A DNA stretch of 64,000 nucleotides from Hyunsoonleella pacifica (GCF_004310335.1 NZ_SIRS01000001.1:558001-622000); one strand, 5' to 3'; positions 18,287 to 28,276 are shown, numbered from the stretch's first letter. A program made the numbers and translations. The notes: generated from the letters alone by a model not told the origin.

Positions 18287-18294
18287 TATTTTTG
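18287..18294 (+). promoter_or_regulatory. Candidate -7 element for the M61 peptidase
   Basis: TATTTTTG matches TAnnTTTG 30 bases before the ATG at 18325, in the 95-base gap between divergent genes. Confidence 0.45.
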
Positions 18295-18324
18295 AATTCA
18301 CTTTTTTAATTAAAAAAATAACAA

Positions 18325-20220
18325 ATGAATATTAGAATTTTAGTAGCAACAGTTTGCTTAAGTTTTGTGCTTTTTAGCTGTGGCTCAGGAAAGAATAAAG
18401 TAAACGATTTAGCTATTAATTTGCCAATTGATTCACACATCGATTTATCAAAAGTTACAGAAGATAAAGCCCCTGTAATTATTAACCCAGGACGTTTTAC
18501 TGTTGAAACTGTAACCTACAGATTACCAAGAGTAATCCAAGGGACATACTCAGTAAGTGATTTTGGAAAATATGTAGATGATTTTAAGGCCATTGATTAT
18601 GATGGCAATGAAATGATAGTTAATAAAATTGATAAGAATTCTTGGACGATTGAAAACGCAAAATCTCTAGATAAGATTAGATATTATGTAAACGATACTT
18701 ATGATATTGAAACGAAAGGAGGAATAGGAGGCGAGCAACCCTTTTCGCCATCAGGGACTAATATAGAACCAGAGAATTATGTACTGAATTTACATGGCTT
18801 TATAGGGTATTTTGATGAACTTAAAAATAACCAATATAAGCTAGATGTTGTTGCTCCTGCTAATTTTGTGCGTACTTCTGCATTACAAAACATAGCATCA
18901 AAAGCGAGTGAAGATGGAAAGTATACCACAACAAGCTATTTAGCACCTAGATATTTTGATATTACGGACAACCCGATGATGTATGGTAATTTGGATGTTG
19001 AGGAATTTCAAGTAGGGGATATAAAAATAGTGTTAAGTGTATATTCTCCAAATAAAGTACATAGCGTTGCATCATTGAAGGAGACTATTTTTAAAATGAT
19101 GAAAGCTCAAAAAGCTTATTTGGGAGATATCAATGCTACACCTAGATATGATATTTATTTGTACTTATCAGAAGGAAAGGAAGATTCTCCTAAAGGATTT
19201 GGAGCCTTAGAGCATCATACATCTACCGTAGTAGTATTGCCAGAATCTATGGATGAAGCAGCTTTAGCAGAAAGTATGATAGATGTAGTGTCCCATGAGT
19301 TTTTTCATATCGTTACACCTTTGAGTGTTCATTCTGAAGATGTACACTATTTTGATTATAATAACCCAACATTTTCAAAACATTTATGGATGTATGAAGG
19401 TGTAACTGAATATTTTGCTACGTTATTTCAAATAGATCAGGATATTGTAGAAAAGGAAGATTTCTATAATAAAATTATGGGTAAAATTGAAGCCTCTAAA
19501 AGATATAATGATGCTATGAGTTTTACAATAATGAGTGAAAATGTATTGAAAGATTCTTATAAAGACCAATACATCAACGTATACCAAAAAGGAGCATTGA
19601 TTGGTATGTGTATTGATATTTTGATGAGAGAGGCGAGTAATGGTAATAGAGGTATTTTATCTTTAATGAAAGAACTATCAAATAAATATGGGAAAAACAA
19701 ACCCTTTGAAGATGACAAGTTAATTGCAGAAATAATTGAAATGACTTATCCATCTGTTGGAGAGTTTTTAAATACGCATGTAGTTGGAGATTTGCCGATT
19801 AATTATGATGCGTTTTTTGAAAAAGTAGGTTTGGAAATAGGAGAAGCAAAAATAAAGGCAAATTATATTATGATGAATAATGCGCCTATAGTTAGTGGAG
19901 ATGGACAAAAAGGAACTATTTTCTTTACAGAAGCAGCATTACAGAATAGTTTTTGGGCAAAGCAAGGCGTACAGGCTAATGATGTAATTAAAACTATAAA
20001 TGGTACAGAATTAACTTTGATGAATGCTAATCAAGTACTTCAAGAAGTATTTATGTGGAAACCAGGGAAAGACATCGAAGTAAAATTAGACAGAAACGGA
20101 GAAGAGATTGTGATTAAAACCACAACAACTCAAGGCTATACCACAGGAAAAGGTTTAGTTGAAACAAAAGATGCGTCTGAAGCTCAAACAGCACTTAGAA
20201 AGGCTTGGATGAAAGGTTAG
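18325..20220 (+). CDS. M61-family metallopeptidase with PDZ domain, lipoprotein
   Basis: A cell-envelope zinc aminopeptidase of the M61 (glycyl aminopeptidase) family, 631 residues. The lipobox LFSC gives acylated C19. The zinc site is H324-E325-x-x-H328 in SHEFFHIV with the downstream ligand E358 in MYEGVTEYFA. A PDZ-like domain lies near the C-terminus (about 540-600, around QGVQANDVIKTING). The gene is monocistronic and ends at a bidirectional terminator. The substrate is unknown; the family prefers N-terminal Gly or Ala. Confidence 0.92.
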   Translation: MNIRILVATVCLSFVLFSCGSGKNKVNDLAINLPIDSHIDLSKVTEDKAPVIINPGRFTVETVTYRLPRVIQGTYSVSDFGKYVDDFKAIDYDGNEMIVNKIDKNSWTIENAKSLDKIRYYVNDTYDIETKGGIGGEQPFSPSGTNIEPENYVLNLHGFIGYFDELKNNQYKLDVVAPANFVRTSALQNIASKASEDGKYTTTSYLAPRYFDITDNPMMYGNLDVEEFQVGDIKIVLSVYSPNKVHSVASLKETIFKMMKAQKAYLGDINATPRYDIYLYLSEGKEDSPKGFGALEHHTSTVVVLPESMDEAALAESMIDVVSHEFFHIVTPLSVHSEDVHYFDYNNPTFSKHLWMYEGVTEYFATLFQIDQDIVEKEDFYNKIMGKIEASKRYNDAMSFTIMSENVLKDSYKDQYINVYQKGALIGMCIDILMREASNGNRGILSLMKELSNKYGKNKPFEDDKLIAEIIEMTYPSVGEFLNTHVVGDLPINYDAFFEKVGLEIGEAKIKANYIMMNNAPIVSGDGQKGTIFFTEAALQNSFWAKQGVQANDVIKTINGTELTLMNANQVLQEVFMWKPGKDIEVKLDRNGEEIVIKTTTTQGYTTGKGLVETKDASEAQTALRKAWMKG

Positions 20221-20231
20221 ACCTATATATT

Positions 20232-20278
20232 AAAAAAAAAGTGAAAGCGATTATTTTATTTAAAGTAATCGCTTTTTT
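20232..20278. terminator. Bidirectional terminator between M61 peptidase and trmD
   Basis: AAAGCGATTA (20244-20253) pairs with TAATCGCTTT (20266-20275) around a 12-base loop. A run of A on the left and T on the right allow use by both convergent genes. Confidence 0.88.
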
Positions 20279-20290
20279 ATTTCTAATTTT

Positions 20291-20968
20291 TTATTCCTCT
20301 AATAAATCTGGACGACGTTCTTTTGTGCGCTTGTAGGCTTGTTCTTCACGCCATTCTTCAATTTTGGGTAAGTTACCACTAAATAATAGCTCTGGTACTT
20401 TCCATCCATTATATTCTCTGGGTTTTGTGTAAATTGGAGGTGCCAATAAATTATCTTGAAAAGAATCAGTAAGCGCAGAGGTTTCATTACCTAAGACTCC
20501 AGGAATTAACCGTATTACAGCATCACATAATACTGCGGCAGCTAGTTCTCCTCCAGAAAGTACAAAATCGCCTATAGAAATTTCACGAGTGATTAAATGT
20601 TCTCTAACGCGTTGGTCTACTCCTTTATAATGCCCACATAGAATAATAATATTCTGTTTAATACTAATTTGATTAGCTATACCTTGATTAAGAGTTTCTC
20701 CATCTGGAGTCATATAAATCACTTCGTCATAATCACGTTGCGACTTTAAATTACTTATGCATTTATGTATAGGTTCTACCATCATTACCATACCTGCACC
20801 GCCTCCAAATTGTGTATCATCAATCGATTTATAGTTATCAGTAGTGTAATCACGTAGATTATGAAAATGAATTTCAACCAAATTAGCAGTTATGGCTCGT
20901 TTTAAAATTGAGGCTTCAAAGGGGCTTTTAAGTAGCTCTGGTAAAACGGTAATAATATCTATGCGCAT
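20291..20968 (-). CDS. trmD: tRNA (guanine37-N1)-methyltransferase
   Basis: TrmD methylates G37 next to the anticodon of tRNAs reading CNN codons and so maintains the reading frame. The 225-residue protein has the SPOUT trefoil-knot signature: [12 protein letters not shown] followed by [14 protein letters not shown], plus the early FGGGAGMVM loop. The start ATG at 20966-20968 gives the normal [12 protein letters not shown]-terminus. It is transcribed alone; in many bacteria trmD sits with rplS, which is not adjacent here. Confidence 0.96.
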   Translation of the reverse strand: MRIDIITVLPELLKSPFEASILKRAITANLVEIHFHNLRDYTTDNYKSIDDTQFGGGAGMVMMVEPIHKCISNLKSQRDYDEVIYMTPDGETLNQGIANQISIKQNIIILCGHYKGVDQRVREHLITREISIGDFVLSGGELAAAVLCDAVIRLIPGVLGNETSALTDSFQDNLLAPPIYTKPREYNGWKVPELLFSGNLPKIEEWREEQAYKRTKERRPDLLEE

Positions 20969-20984
20969 AATAAAAATGTTGCCA

Positions 20985-20992
20985 CAAATATA
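20985..20992 (-). promoter_or_regulatory. Candidate -7 element for trmD
   Basis: On the minus strand this reads TATATTTG, a TAnnTTTG match 16 bases before the trmD start codon. No convincing -33 element was found. Confidence 0.45.
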
Positions 20993-21086
20993 AATGAATT
21001 GTTTCTTATGAAAACTTACAAACTAAATCTGTTAAATAAAAAAATATCTTGGATTAGTATTTTTTGAGAAGTAAGAATAAACCGTT

Positions 21087-22496
21087 TTAACGATTTAGTA
21101 AACCTAAAAGTTCGCCTTCAAAACCATTAGCGAACATATTAGAATGCCCATTTATAATTTTACTTTGCTCACTCACTAAAATTACTTTTGTTAGTGGATA
21201 TACTGCTAATTTTTGTGTTGAAGCTTCAGGTGTTTCAAAAATATACTCATGCGTAAGCACGTCCTTTTTGTTCTTTAAAGTTGATAGCCAACGCTCTTTG
21301 CTATAGTTATCAATATTTACTGAAATAAAATCTACTTCTGGATACTTCTTAGTTAATTCTTTAACTCGTTTGTGACTATCTTCAAAATGTTTTTTGTGTA
21401 GATGAGACCAAAAATACACCACAGTAGGTCTATTTATAATGGTATTCATACTAAGTACATTGTTTTTTAAATTTCTCACATGAATATCAGGAAACATTTC
21501 TCCCGGCTTTAGCTTATTAACAGATTCGTTGTAAGCCACAATCAAATCATTATGTTTTTTATCTGTACTTTTTGAAAGGAAAGATTCAATCACTATATCA
21601 TTATCTTCTGCTTTTTTATTCTTAGAAAGAAAAGTAATTGTATAATGATAAAGCAATTCATTTTTAATGTCTTCGTTTTTCACCAAACTATCTACAGCTG
21701 ACATTTTATCTAGATTATAGTAACAATTGGTCCATATCTGATAAGGAGATTTAGCGTGTTTAACATGAATACCTAAAGCTATATTGTTAAAGCTACGCCT
21801 TAGGAATGATGTATAATTAAAATAATCTTTAAAAAAATCATCGTTGTAGTTTACGTTTTTACGATAATCATAAAAATTAGGGGGTAGAGTTTCTATTATT
21901 TTTTTCTTGTTTCTTTCGTAATGCACTAATGGATAAGCTTCTTTACTAGAATAATAATCGTAATCTATATTTGCTTGTGCAATTTTATTGAAGAGTTTAG
22001 AGGTGTTGTGCTTTTCTTGAAACTGCTTTAGCTTTTTATTTTTTATGGCTCTAATAGAATCTATTTCATTTTCAAAAGCTTCGGGCATTAGTTGGCACAA
22101 TTTAAAAACATGTTTTTCTTCTTTTTCACTCTGAAGAAAATCATTAATTAAATAATTATTCTTTTTCGCTCCTTTTCCAGTATATACTAAGGATTCATCA
22201 AAGTCAAAAGTATTTAAGCGAAACATTAGACTGTCTCCGGGTTCCAGAAGTACCATTTGAATTTCGCCTCCATGGCGAAATGTGTAAAATCCAGGTGTTA
22301 AACCCTCTATTTTATAAGTAAAACGGTTATTGCCATCAAGTTTTACCGTATCTAAAACCTTTTTAGAATTGTATAAAACTATATAGTCTGTGTTTTTATT
22401 AATGATTTCACCACCAATAATAGCATAACTACAAGAGTCTGTACCACAACTAATTAAAGCAAAAGCAATACATACTATGTACAAGTATATTTTCAT
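21087..22496 (-). CDS. TlpA-like thioredoxin-fold lipoprotein without CxxC
   Basis: A 469-residue envelope lipoprotein (lipobox LISC, C17). Residues about 25-110 resemble the DUF4369 beta domain found in Bacteroidetes TlpA-like proteins, with VLLEPGDSLMFRL. A helical middle follows, and the C-terminal 135 residues have the AhpC/TSA-thioredoxin fold starting at GEMFPDI. The redox site that normally reads FWATWCGPC is FWSHLHKKH (362-370), so both cysteines are replaced by histidines (H367 and H370). Thiol-disulfide activity is therefore unlikely. It stands alone between trmD and the divergent ABC-F gene. Confidence 0.82.
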   Translation of the reverse strand: MKIYLYIVCIAFALISCGTDSCSYAIIGGEIINKNTDYIVLYNSKKVLDTVKLDGNNRFTYKIEGLTPGFYTFRHGGEIQMVLLEPGDSLMFRLNTFDFDESLVYTGKGAKKNNYLINDFLQSEKEEKHVFKLCQLMPEAFENEIDSIRAIKNKKLKQFQEKHNTSKLFNKIAQANIDYDYYSSKEAYPLVHYERNKKKIIETLPPNFYDYRKNVNYNDDFFKDYFNYTSFLRRSFNNIALGIHVKHAKSPYQIWTNCYYNLDKMSAVDSLVKNEDIKNELLYHYTITFLSKNKKAEDNDIVIESFLSKSTDKKHNDLIVAYNESVNKLKPGEMFPDIHVRNLKNNVLSMNTIINRPTVVYFWSHLHKKHFEDSHKRVKELTKKYPEVDFISVNIDNYSKERWLSTLKNKKDVLTHEYIFETPEASTQKLAVYPLTKVILVSEQSKIINGHSNMFANGFEGELLGLLNR

Positions 22497-22538
22497 AAAT
22501 CCCTCTTCAAAAAAAGTAGATATAGTAACCTACTTATA

Positions 22539-22546
22539 CAAAAATA
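22539..22546 (-). promoter_or_regulatory. Candidate -7 element for the thioredoxin-like gene
   Basis: Reads TATTTTTG on the minus strand, 42 bases upstream of the start codon at 22496. Confidence 0.4.
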
Positions 22547-22567
22547 TGTTTTGCCCCTAAAACAGTC

Positions 22568-22661
22568 TGTTAATGCGTTGTTAAATGTTTTAATACCCTT
22601 AAATAAGTGTTAAAAATTAAATTTATAAAGCTTTAACTAATACTAATATTTTCTATTTTTG
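22568..22661 (+). promoter_or_regulatory. Promoter region of ABC-F gene with three TGTTAA boxes
   Basis: TATTTTTG at 22654-22661 matches the -7 consensus 21 bases before the ATG. Upstream lie TGTTAA boxes at 22568-22573, 22579-22584 (11 bases apart, one helical turn) and 22608-22613. The same box is clustered before the two-component operon at 10669. Confidence 0.45.
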
Positions 22662-22682
22662 CAAAAATTTTAAAACAAGGTT

Positions 22683-24308
22683 ATGTTATCAGTTTCAAAC
22701 CTCTCAGTACAATTCGGTAAACGTGTTTTATTCGATGAAGTTAACACATCTTTTACTAACGGTAATTGTTATGGTATAATAGGCGCCAATGGTTCAGGAA
22801 AGTCTACTTTTCTTAGAATTCTTTCAGGAAAGCAAGAGGCAACTTCTGGTAATGTAAGTTTAGAGTCAGGTAAACGTATGTCTGTTTTAGAGCAAAATCA
22901 TAATTTGTATGATACACATAATGTTCTAGAAACTGTTTTAATTGGAAATAAACCTTTATTTAAAATTAAAACTGAAATTGATGCACTTTACGCAGATTAC
23001 TCTGATGAGAACGCAGAAAAGATTGGAGAATTGCAGGTGCAATTTGAAGAAATGAATGGCTGGAATGCAGAAAGTGATGCTGCCGCATTACTATCTAATT
23101 TAGGTATTAAAGAAGATTTTCATTATAGTTTGATGGCAGATTTAGACGGAAAACAAAAAGTACGTGTGCTTTTGGCACAAGCACTTTTTGGAAATCCTGA
23201 TGTACTTATCATGGATGAGCCTACCAATGATTTGGATTATGAAACTATCTCTTGGTTGGAAACCTTTTTAGCAAATTATGAAAACTGTGTAATTGTAGTT
23301 TCTCACGACAGACACTTTTTAGATGCAGTTTGTACACATATTTCTGATATTGACTTTGGAAAGATTACACACTTTTCAGGTAATTATACCTTTTGGTACG
23401 AATCTTCGCAATTAGCTGCTAAACAGCGTGCTCAACAAAACAAAAAGGCGGAGGAAAAGAAAAAAGAACTTGAAGAATTTATACGTCGCTTTTCTGCAAA
23501 TGTTGCCAAAAGTAAACAAGCAACTAGTAGAAAAAAGATGATTGATAAATTGAATATTTCAGATATAAAACCTTCTAGTAGACGTTATCCTGCCATTATT
23601 TTTGAAAGAGAACGTGAGGCTGGAGATCAAATTTTAAATATTGAAGGTTTGTCTGCTTCTTTAGAAGGAGAGACCTTATTTAAAAATATAGATTTAAACT
23701 TGGCTAAAGGCGATAAGGTAGTAGTATTCTCAAAAGATTCCAGAGCAACTACAGCATTCTATCAAATTATTAATGGTAAAGAAAATGCTGAAGTAGGTAA
23801 GTATGCTTGGGGCGTTACTACTACACAATCTTATTTACCATTAGATAATAGTGAATATTTCCAGAGTGATGTGTCTCTTGTAGATTGGTTACGCCAATGG
23901 GCAAAAACTGAAGAGGAGCGAGAGGAAGTTTATATTCGTGGTTTTTTAGGAAAAATGATTTTCAGTGGAGAAGAGGCACTAAAAAAATGTAATGTGTTGT
24001 CTGGGGGAGAAAAAGTACGTTGTATGCTAAGTAGAATGATGATGATAAGAGCCAATGTTTTAATGCTTGACGAACCTACTAATCACTTAGATTTAGAAAG
24101 TATCACAGCATTTAATAATTCTTTAAAGAACTTTAAGGGTACAGTGTTATTCACTACTCATGATCATGAATTTGCGCAAACTGTAGCAAATCGTGTTATA
24201 GAACTTACTCCAAATGGAATTATCGACCGCTATACTACATTTGATGAATATATGCAGGATGCAAAAATTAAAGAATTGCGTGATAAAATGTACGCTGTAA
24301 CGGCTTAA
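22683..24308 (+). CDS. ABC-F family ATPase with one degenerate site (YbiT-like)
   Basis: A soluble twin-ATPase protein of 541 residues without membrane helices, of the ABC-F class that acts on ribosomes. NBD1 has Walker A GANGSGKS (34-41) but its signature reads DLDGKQK (153-159). NBD2 has the canonical signature LSGGE (439-443) but its Walker A is replaced by FSKDSRATT (349-357). Because site 1 combines NBD1 Walker A with the NBD2 signature, one composite site looks intact and the other degenerate. The inter-domain linker is basic (about 240-300). It converges on the DUF2007 gene with a 4-base overlap. Confidence 0.9.
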   Translation: MLSVSNLSVQFGKRVLFDEVNTSFTNGNCYGIIGANGSGKSTFLRILSGKQEATSGNVSLESGKRMSVLEQNHNLYDTHNVLETVLIGNKPLFKIKTEIDALYADYSDENAEKIGELQVQFEEMNGWNAESDAAALLSNLGIKEDFHYSLMADLDGKQKVRVLLAQALFGNPDVLIMDEPTNDLDYETISWLETFLANYENCVIVVSHDRHFLDAVCTHISDIDFGKITHFSGNYTFWYESSQLAAKQRAQQNKKAEEKKKELEEFIRRFSANVAKSKQATSRKKMIDKLNISDIKPSSRRYPAIIFEREREAGDQILNIEGLSASLEGETLFKNIDLNLAKGDKVVVFSKDSRATTAFYQIINGKENAEVGKYAWGVTTTQSYLPLDNSEYFQSDVSLVDWLRQWAKTEEEREEVYIRGFLGKMIFSGEEALKKCNVLSGGEKVRCMLSRMMMIRANVLMLDEPTNHLDLESITAFNNSLKNFKGTVLFTTHDHEFAQTVANRVIELTPNGIIDRYTTFDEYMQDAKIKELRDKMYAVTA

Positions 24309-24541
24309 TTAGATTCTTGTTCTAATTGTGATGTTAAGCGTTTAATTATTGGAGTTACTCGCTTTATTTCATCTTTATGAACATGTATTTCTTGAATATC
24401 TATAGCACTACCAAAACCAGCTAATCTTCCAGATTCAGCTTCATCTTTAATTATGGCACAAATATTTTCAGCTTCTAATAATTGAAATATGCGTTGCACT
24501 TCAATAAAGCTACCCGAAAAAATCTTAATATAATTAGACAT
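24305..24541 (-). CDS. DUF2007-family small protein
   Basis: A 78-residue protein resembling DUF2007, a family labelled putative signal transducers on weak grounds. The typical pattern is visible: an N-terminal beta strand, then a helix with EVQRIFQLLEAENICAIIKD, then a short C-terminal strand (EIHVHKDEIKR). Function is unknown. It converges on the ABC-F gene and overlaps its last 4 bases. Confidence 0.78.
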   Translation of the reverse strand: MSNYIKIFSGSFIEVQRIFQLLEAENICAIIKDEAESGRLAGFGSAIDIQEIHVHKDEIKRVTPIIKRLTSQLEQESN

Positions 24542-24601
24542 AGCTTATAATTTTTATCAATACCTCAATAAATATACTAAAAAAATATAAATTCTGCAAA
24601 T

Positions 24602-25465
24602 TTAAAAGAATCCAATAACTCCAATTTGATTATTTGATAAGTTCAAATTCCAAGATATTTTCTTTGATTTTTTAATGGTGCTGTAATTAGAGTTGAAAAG
24701 AAACTTATCAATACTGTTTACAATAATTACACTTAAAGCAGTAGAAAACGCAATATCTGTTAGCCAATGCGCACCATCTACTAGTCTAGAAATTGGAGGA
24801 ATAGCACCTATACTATATATACCAATTTTAGCCCAAGTATTATCAAATTGTTTAGCTATTGCATGAGCCATTGTTATTGATAATATTGTATGACCTGAAG
24901 GAAATGAGTGATGAGAAGGTTTAGATGAAAATGGTTCAAAATCAAGACTATCAAAGCCAGAGTTTGGTCTAGCCCTACCGACTCCATTTTTAAGTATTGT
25001 TTGAATAAAACCAGTTGTTATCGATGATGATATTATTAAAACACTAGTTTTTCTTATTTTCTCGTTTTTTGTAAATAACCCAAAACCATATAATCCAGCA
25101 TTGGCCATAAAGTAGTTTTGCGGACTACCAAAATACCAACCAAAATCTCGTACAGGTTTAGGAAATCCCTTTTCATTTTTATTAAAAAAACGATTAGTTT
25201 CATTATCTAATGTTGATAATGCAGCTGTACCAATAAGTATAGCACCTAGTTTTTCAAAATCTTTTCTTTTCCAGTGTATTGGTCTAGTAAAACTATGAGA
25301 TACACTCTTTATAGTGTATTTAAAATCATGCTTTAAAAGTTGACCAATTTTAACCTGTTCCTTCTTAGAAGAATTATAAATTGTATCTTGTGAATACCCA
25401 AATTGACAACAAAAAAGAGGAATAAATAATAAAACTTGTATGTAATAGTATTTATATATGTACAT
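24602..25465 (-). CDS. PAP2-superfamily membrane phosphatase
   Basis: A 287-residue protein with an N-terminal signal or helix and the three PAP2 motifs in order: KNGVGRARP (KxxxxxxRP), FPSGHT (PSGH) and SRLVDGAHWLTD (SRxxxxxHxxxD). Such enzymes dephosphorylate phosphatidic acid, undecaprenyl diphosphate or lipid A-type substrates at the outer face of the inner membrane. Which substrate applies here cannot be told. It begins 1 base after the pheT stop and is probably cotranscribed with pheT. Confidence 0.88.
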   Translation of the reverse strand: MYIYKYYYIQVLLFIPLFCCQFGYSQDTIYNSSKKEQVKIGQLLKHDFKYTIKSVSHSFTRPIHWKRKDFEKLGAILIGTAALSTLDNETNRFFNKNEKGFPKPVRDFGWYFGSPQNYFMANAGLYGFGLFTKNEKIRKTSVLIISSSITTGFIQTILKNGVGRARPNSGFDSLDFEPFSSKPSHHSFPSGHTILSITMAHAIAKQFDNTWAKIGIYSIGAIPPISRLVDGAHWLTDIAFSTALSVIIVNSIDKFLFNSNYSTIKKSKKISWNLNLSNNQIGVIGFF

Positions 25466-25466
25466 T

Positions 25467-27896
25467 CTATCTTAACTCTGCACCAAGTTGTTTCTCAAAA
25501 TTGGATTGAAGTTTATTCATTATTTTGTCAATTTGCTTATCGTTAAGCGTTTTGTTCTCGTCTTGAAGTGTGAAGCTTACAGCATAACTCTTTTTTCCTT
25601 TTGGAAGATTTTTACCTTGATATACATCAAATAGATTTATACCCTTTAGTAATTGCTTTTCGGTTTGTTTTGCAATTTTGTGAATGGATTCAAATGATAC
25701 ATTATGATCTAGTAAAAGGGCAAAATCCCTACGTACTTCAGGATACTTTGGTATTGCTTTAAATGTAATTTTATTTCGTTGAACGATATCTAGTATCGCA
25801 TCCCAGTTAAAATCAGCACAAACTACTTCTTGAGAAATATCAAAATGTTTTAAAATTGTTTTGTTAATTAATCCAAAATCTATAAGTTTAATTTTCCCTA
25901 AACTTAGAGTAACACCTTCACTAAATAAATCATTCTTAATAGCAAGTTCATTGTATCTAGTAATACCTAAACGAGAAAATATAGCAGTTACAACGCCCTT
26001 CAAAAAGAAAAAATCACTTTTTAGTTTAGAGTTAGAGTTCCAATTTTCTAAATTTTGATTACCCGTAGCAAATACCGTCAGATGTTTATATTCCTCCTTT
26101 TCTTCAGAAAAATTATGATATGTCTTACCAAATTCAAATAGCTTTAAATCTTGACGTTTTCTATTAATATTATACGATATAGCTTCAAGCCCTGAAAATA
26201 TTAAAGATTGTCTTAAAACCGATAAGTCACTACTTAAAGGATTAAGCATTTCTATATTATGTTCAGTTTTTAGTTGTTCACTTAAACTAGTATAATCAGG
26301 AGAAGTTAATGAGTTTGATAGAATCTCAAAAAAACCTTGCCCAGCTAATTGATCCCCTATCACATTCTGAATTTTAAAATCTTCAAAACGAGACATGCTA
26401 GATATAGAGGCATTCAGCTTATCTGAAATATTGATATTATTATAACCGTAAACTCTCAGTATTTCTTCAATAACATCTGCTTCACGCTGAACATCATTTC
26501 TAAACGCTGGCACAGTTAAACCCAAACCAGTTTCAGTAACGTTGTTAACTTTAATGTCTAGTGATGTTAATATACTTTTAATGGTTTCTTTGGGAATTTC
26601 CTCTCCAATAATTTTTTTAGCATTTTCAAAGCTCATTCGTACTTGAAAATCTTCAATCTTTTTTGGATAAATATCTATAATATCACTGGTAATATCACCA
26701 CCAGCTAATTCTTGAATTAATAACGCAGCACGTTTTAAAGCATATTCTGTAATATTTGGGTCAATCCCTCGTTCAAAGCGAAATGATGCATCAGTATTTA
26801 AACCATGTCGTTTTGCAGTTTTTCTAATACTTACAGGATTAAAATATGCGCTTTCTAAGAAAATACTTTTTGTTTTTTTGTCTACCCCAGAATCAATACC
26901 TCCAAATACACCAGCTATACACATTGGTTTTTCTGCATCACAAATCATTAAATCTTCTTCGTGTAATTCTCGTTCTACACCATCTAGAGTTGTAAATTTA
27001 GTGCCTTGTTTTAAGGTCTTAACCTCAACTTTATCGCCTTCAATTTTACCAGCATCAAAGGCATGTAGCGGTTGTCCTAATTCATGCAACACATAATTTG
27101 TAACATCTACAACATTGTTTATTGGGCATAATCCAATGGCTTTAAGTTTATGTTGTAACCACAGAGGAGATTCAGCAACTTTAATCCCAGAAATAGTAAC
27201 ACCACAATAACGTGGTGCTAATGTTTTATTAATAACATCAACATCCATTTTTAATGTTCTATTTTCAACACTAAAGGCACTTACTGATGGCGTTATCAGT
27301 TCAACTTTTATTTCTTTTTGAAGTAACCCTGCTTTAAGATCGCGTGCAGTACCATAATGACTCATTGCATCAGCTCTGTTTGGGGTTAATCCAATTTCAA
27401 AAACAGTATCATTTTCTATTTCAAAAATATCAGCAGCAGGTGTGCCTACCTTGTAAGTTTCATCAAGAACCATAATGCCTTCATGCGATTTGCCTAAACC
27501 AAGTTCATCTTCAGCACATATCATACCGTGGCTTTCTTCTCCTCTAATCTTTCCCTTCTTAATTTTCCAAGCTTCGCCTTCTTCTGTATATAAAGTTGTA
27601 CCAATAGTAGCAACAGGTACTTTTTGTCCAGCAGCAACATTGGGAGCTCCACATACTATTTGTAAAGGTGTATCATTTCCTAAATCTACTGTTGTTATCT
27701 TAAGCTTATCAGCATTTGGGTGTTTCTCACAAGTTAAAACTTTACCAACAATAACACCTTCCAAACCACCTTTTACGGATTGGTACTTTTCTAAACCTTC
27801 TACTTCTAAACCTAAATCGGTTAATAACTCACTGGTTTGTTCTGGTGTCCATTCAATATTAATAAATTGTTTCAACCAGTTATAAGAAATCTTCAT
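25467..27896 (-). CDS. pheT: Phenylalanine-tRNA ligase beta subunit
   Basis: The beta subunit of the heterotetrameric PheRS, 809 residues, the usual length. The order is: N-terminal MKISYNWLKQF; a tRNA-binding EMAP-type domain at about 40-150 (GKVLTCEKHPNADKLK); B3/B4 editing domain; B5; a catalytic-like core with GLTPNRADAMSH nearby; and a C-terminal ferredoxin-fold anticodon domain (FPEVRRDFALLLD-like, here YPEVRRDFALLLD). pheS is not in the window. The start ATG lies downstream of a very good promoter. Confidence 0.97.
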   Translation of the reverse strand: MKISYNWLKQFINIEWTPEQTSELLTDLGLEVEGLEKYQSVKGGLEGVIVGKVLTCEKHPNADKLKITTVDLGNDTPLQIVCGAPNVAAGQKVPVATIGTTLYTEEGEAWKIKKGKIRGEESHGMICAEDELGLGKSHEGIMVLDETYKVGTPAADIFEIENDTVFEIGLTPNRADAMSHYGTARDLKAGLLQKEIKVELITPSVSAFSVENRTLKMDVDVINKTLAPRYCGVTISGIKVAESPLWLQHKLKAIGLCPINNVVDVTNYVLHELGQPLHAFDAGKIEGDKVEVKTLKQGTKFTTLDGVERELHEEDLMICDAEKPMCIAGVFGGIDSGVDKKTKSIFLESAYFNPVSIRKTAKRHGLNTDASFRFERGIDPNITEYALKRAALLIQELAGGDITSDIIDIYPKKIEDFQVRMSFENAKKIIGEEIPKETIKSILTSLDIKVNNVTETGLGLTVPAFRNDVQREADVIEEILRVYGYNNINISDKLNASISSMSRFEDFKIQNVIGDQLAGQGFFEILSNSLTSPDYTSLSEQLKTEHNIEMLNPLSSDLSVLRQSLIFSGLEAISYNINRKRQDLKLFEFGKTYHNFSEEKEEYKHLTVFATGNQNLENWNSNSKLKSDFFFLKGVVTAIFSRLGITRYNELAIKNDLFSEGVTLSLGKIKLIDFGLINKTILKHFDISQEVVCADFNWDAILDIVQRNKITFKAIPKYPEVRRDFALLLDHNVSFESIHKIAKQTEKQLLKGINLFDVYQGKNLPKGKKSYAVSFTLQDENKTLNDKQIDKIMNKLQSNFEKQLGAELR

Positions 27897-27920
27897 AAAT
27901 CGTTATCCTATTAGAGGACG

Positions 27921-27950
27921 CAAAGATAATTCTTTGGAGCTAGTATTCAA
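27921..27950 (-). promoter_or_regulatory. pheT promoter
   Basis: On the minus strand, TTG (27950-27948), a 19-base spacer and TATCTTTG (27928-27921) form an almost ideal Bacteroidetes promoter 25 bases before pheT. Confidence 0.75.
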
Positions 27951-28244
27951 ATAAAGCCTCTCATTTTGTAGATTGAAATTAAATCTTTAATGCTTGTTAA
28001 GTATTTTGTTGAAAGTTTCATTTAAAAGGTATGATTGCACAATGAAATACAAACTTTTATGCTTAGTATGTTTTTGCTTTTACATGTATTGAAGGTGGCA
28101 ATTAAAAAATGTTAAAACTGTTAATTAACATAAATAGCAGTTTATTTAACATAGTACTAACATTCTCATAATAAAATAGCCAGTAAATTAGTAATAACTA
28201 AGGCGACAAAAGTCTATCATCAATCAAACCAAACATCAGTAATG

Positions 28245-28276
28245 AAGCTCAATCTAAGACTAAGGTTGAGTTTTTT
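28245..28276 (+). terminator. Orphan intrinsic terminator-like hairpin
   Basis: CTCAATCT (28248-28255) pairs with AGGTTGAG (28263-28270), with one T-G wobble, and is followed by TTTTTTG. No gene upstream on this strand needs it, so it may end a short RNA or be part of the 24-codon frame at 28242. Confidence 0.55.

Noticed and set aside
27475-27885. 136-codon frame on the plus strand opposite pheT
   Set aside because: It is antisense to a strongly conserved pheT region, has no recognisable family and a composition explained by the opposite strand.
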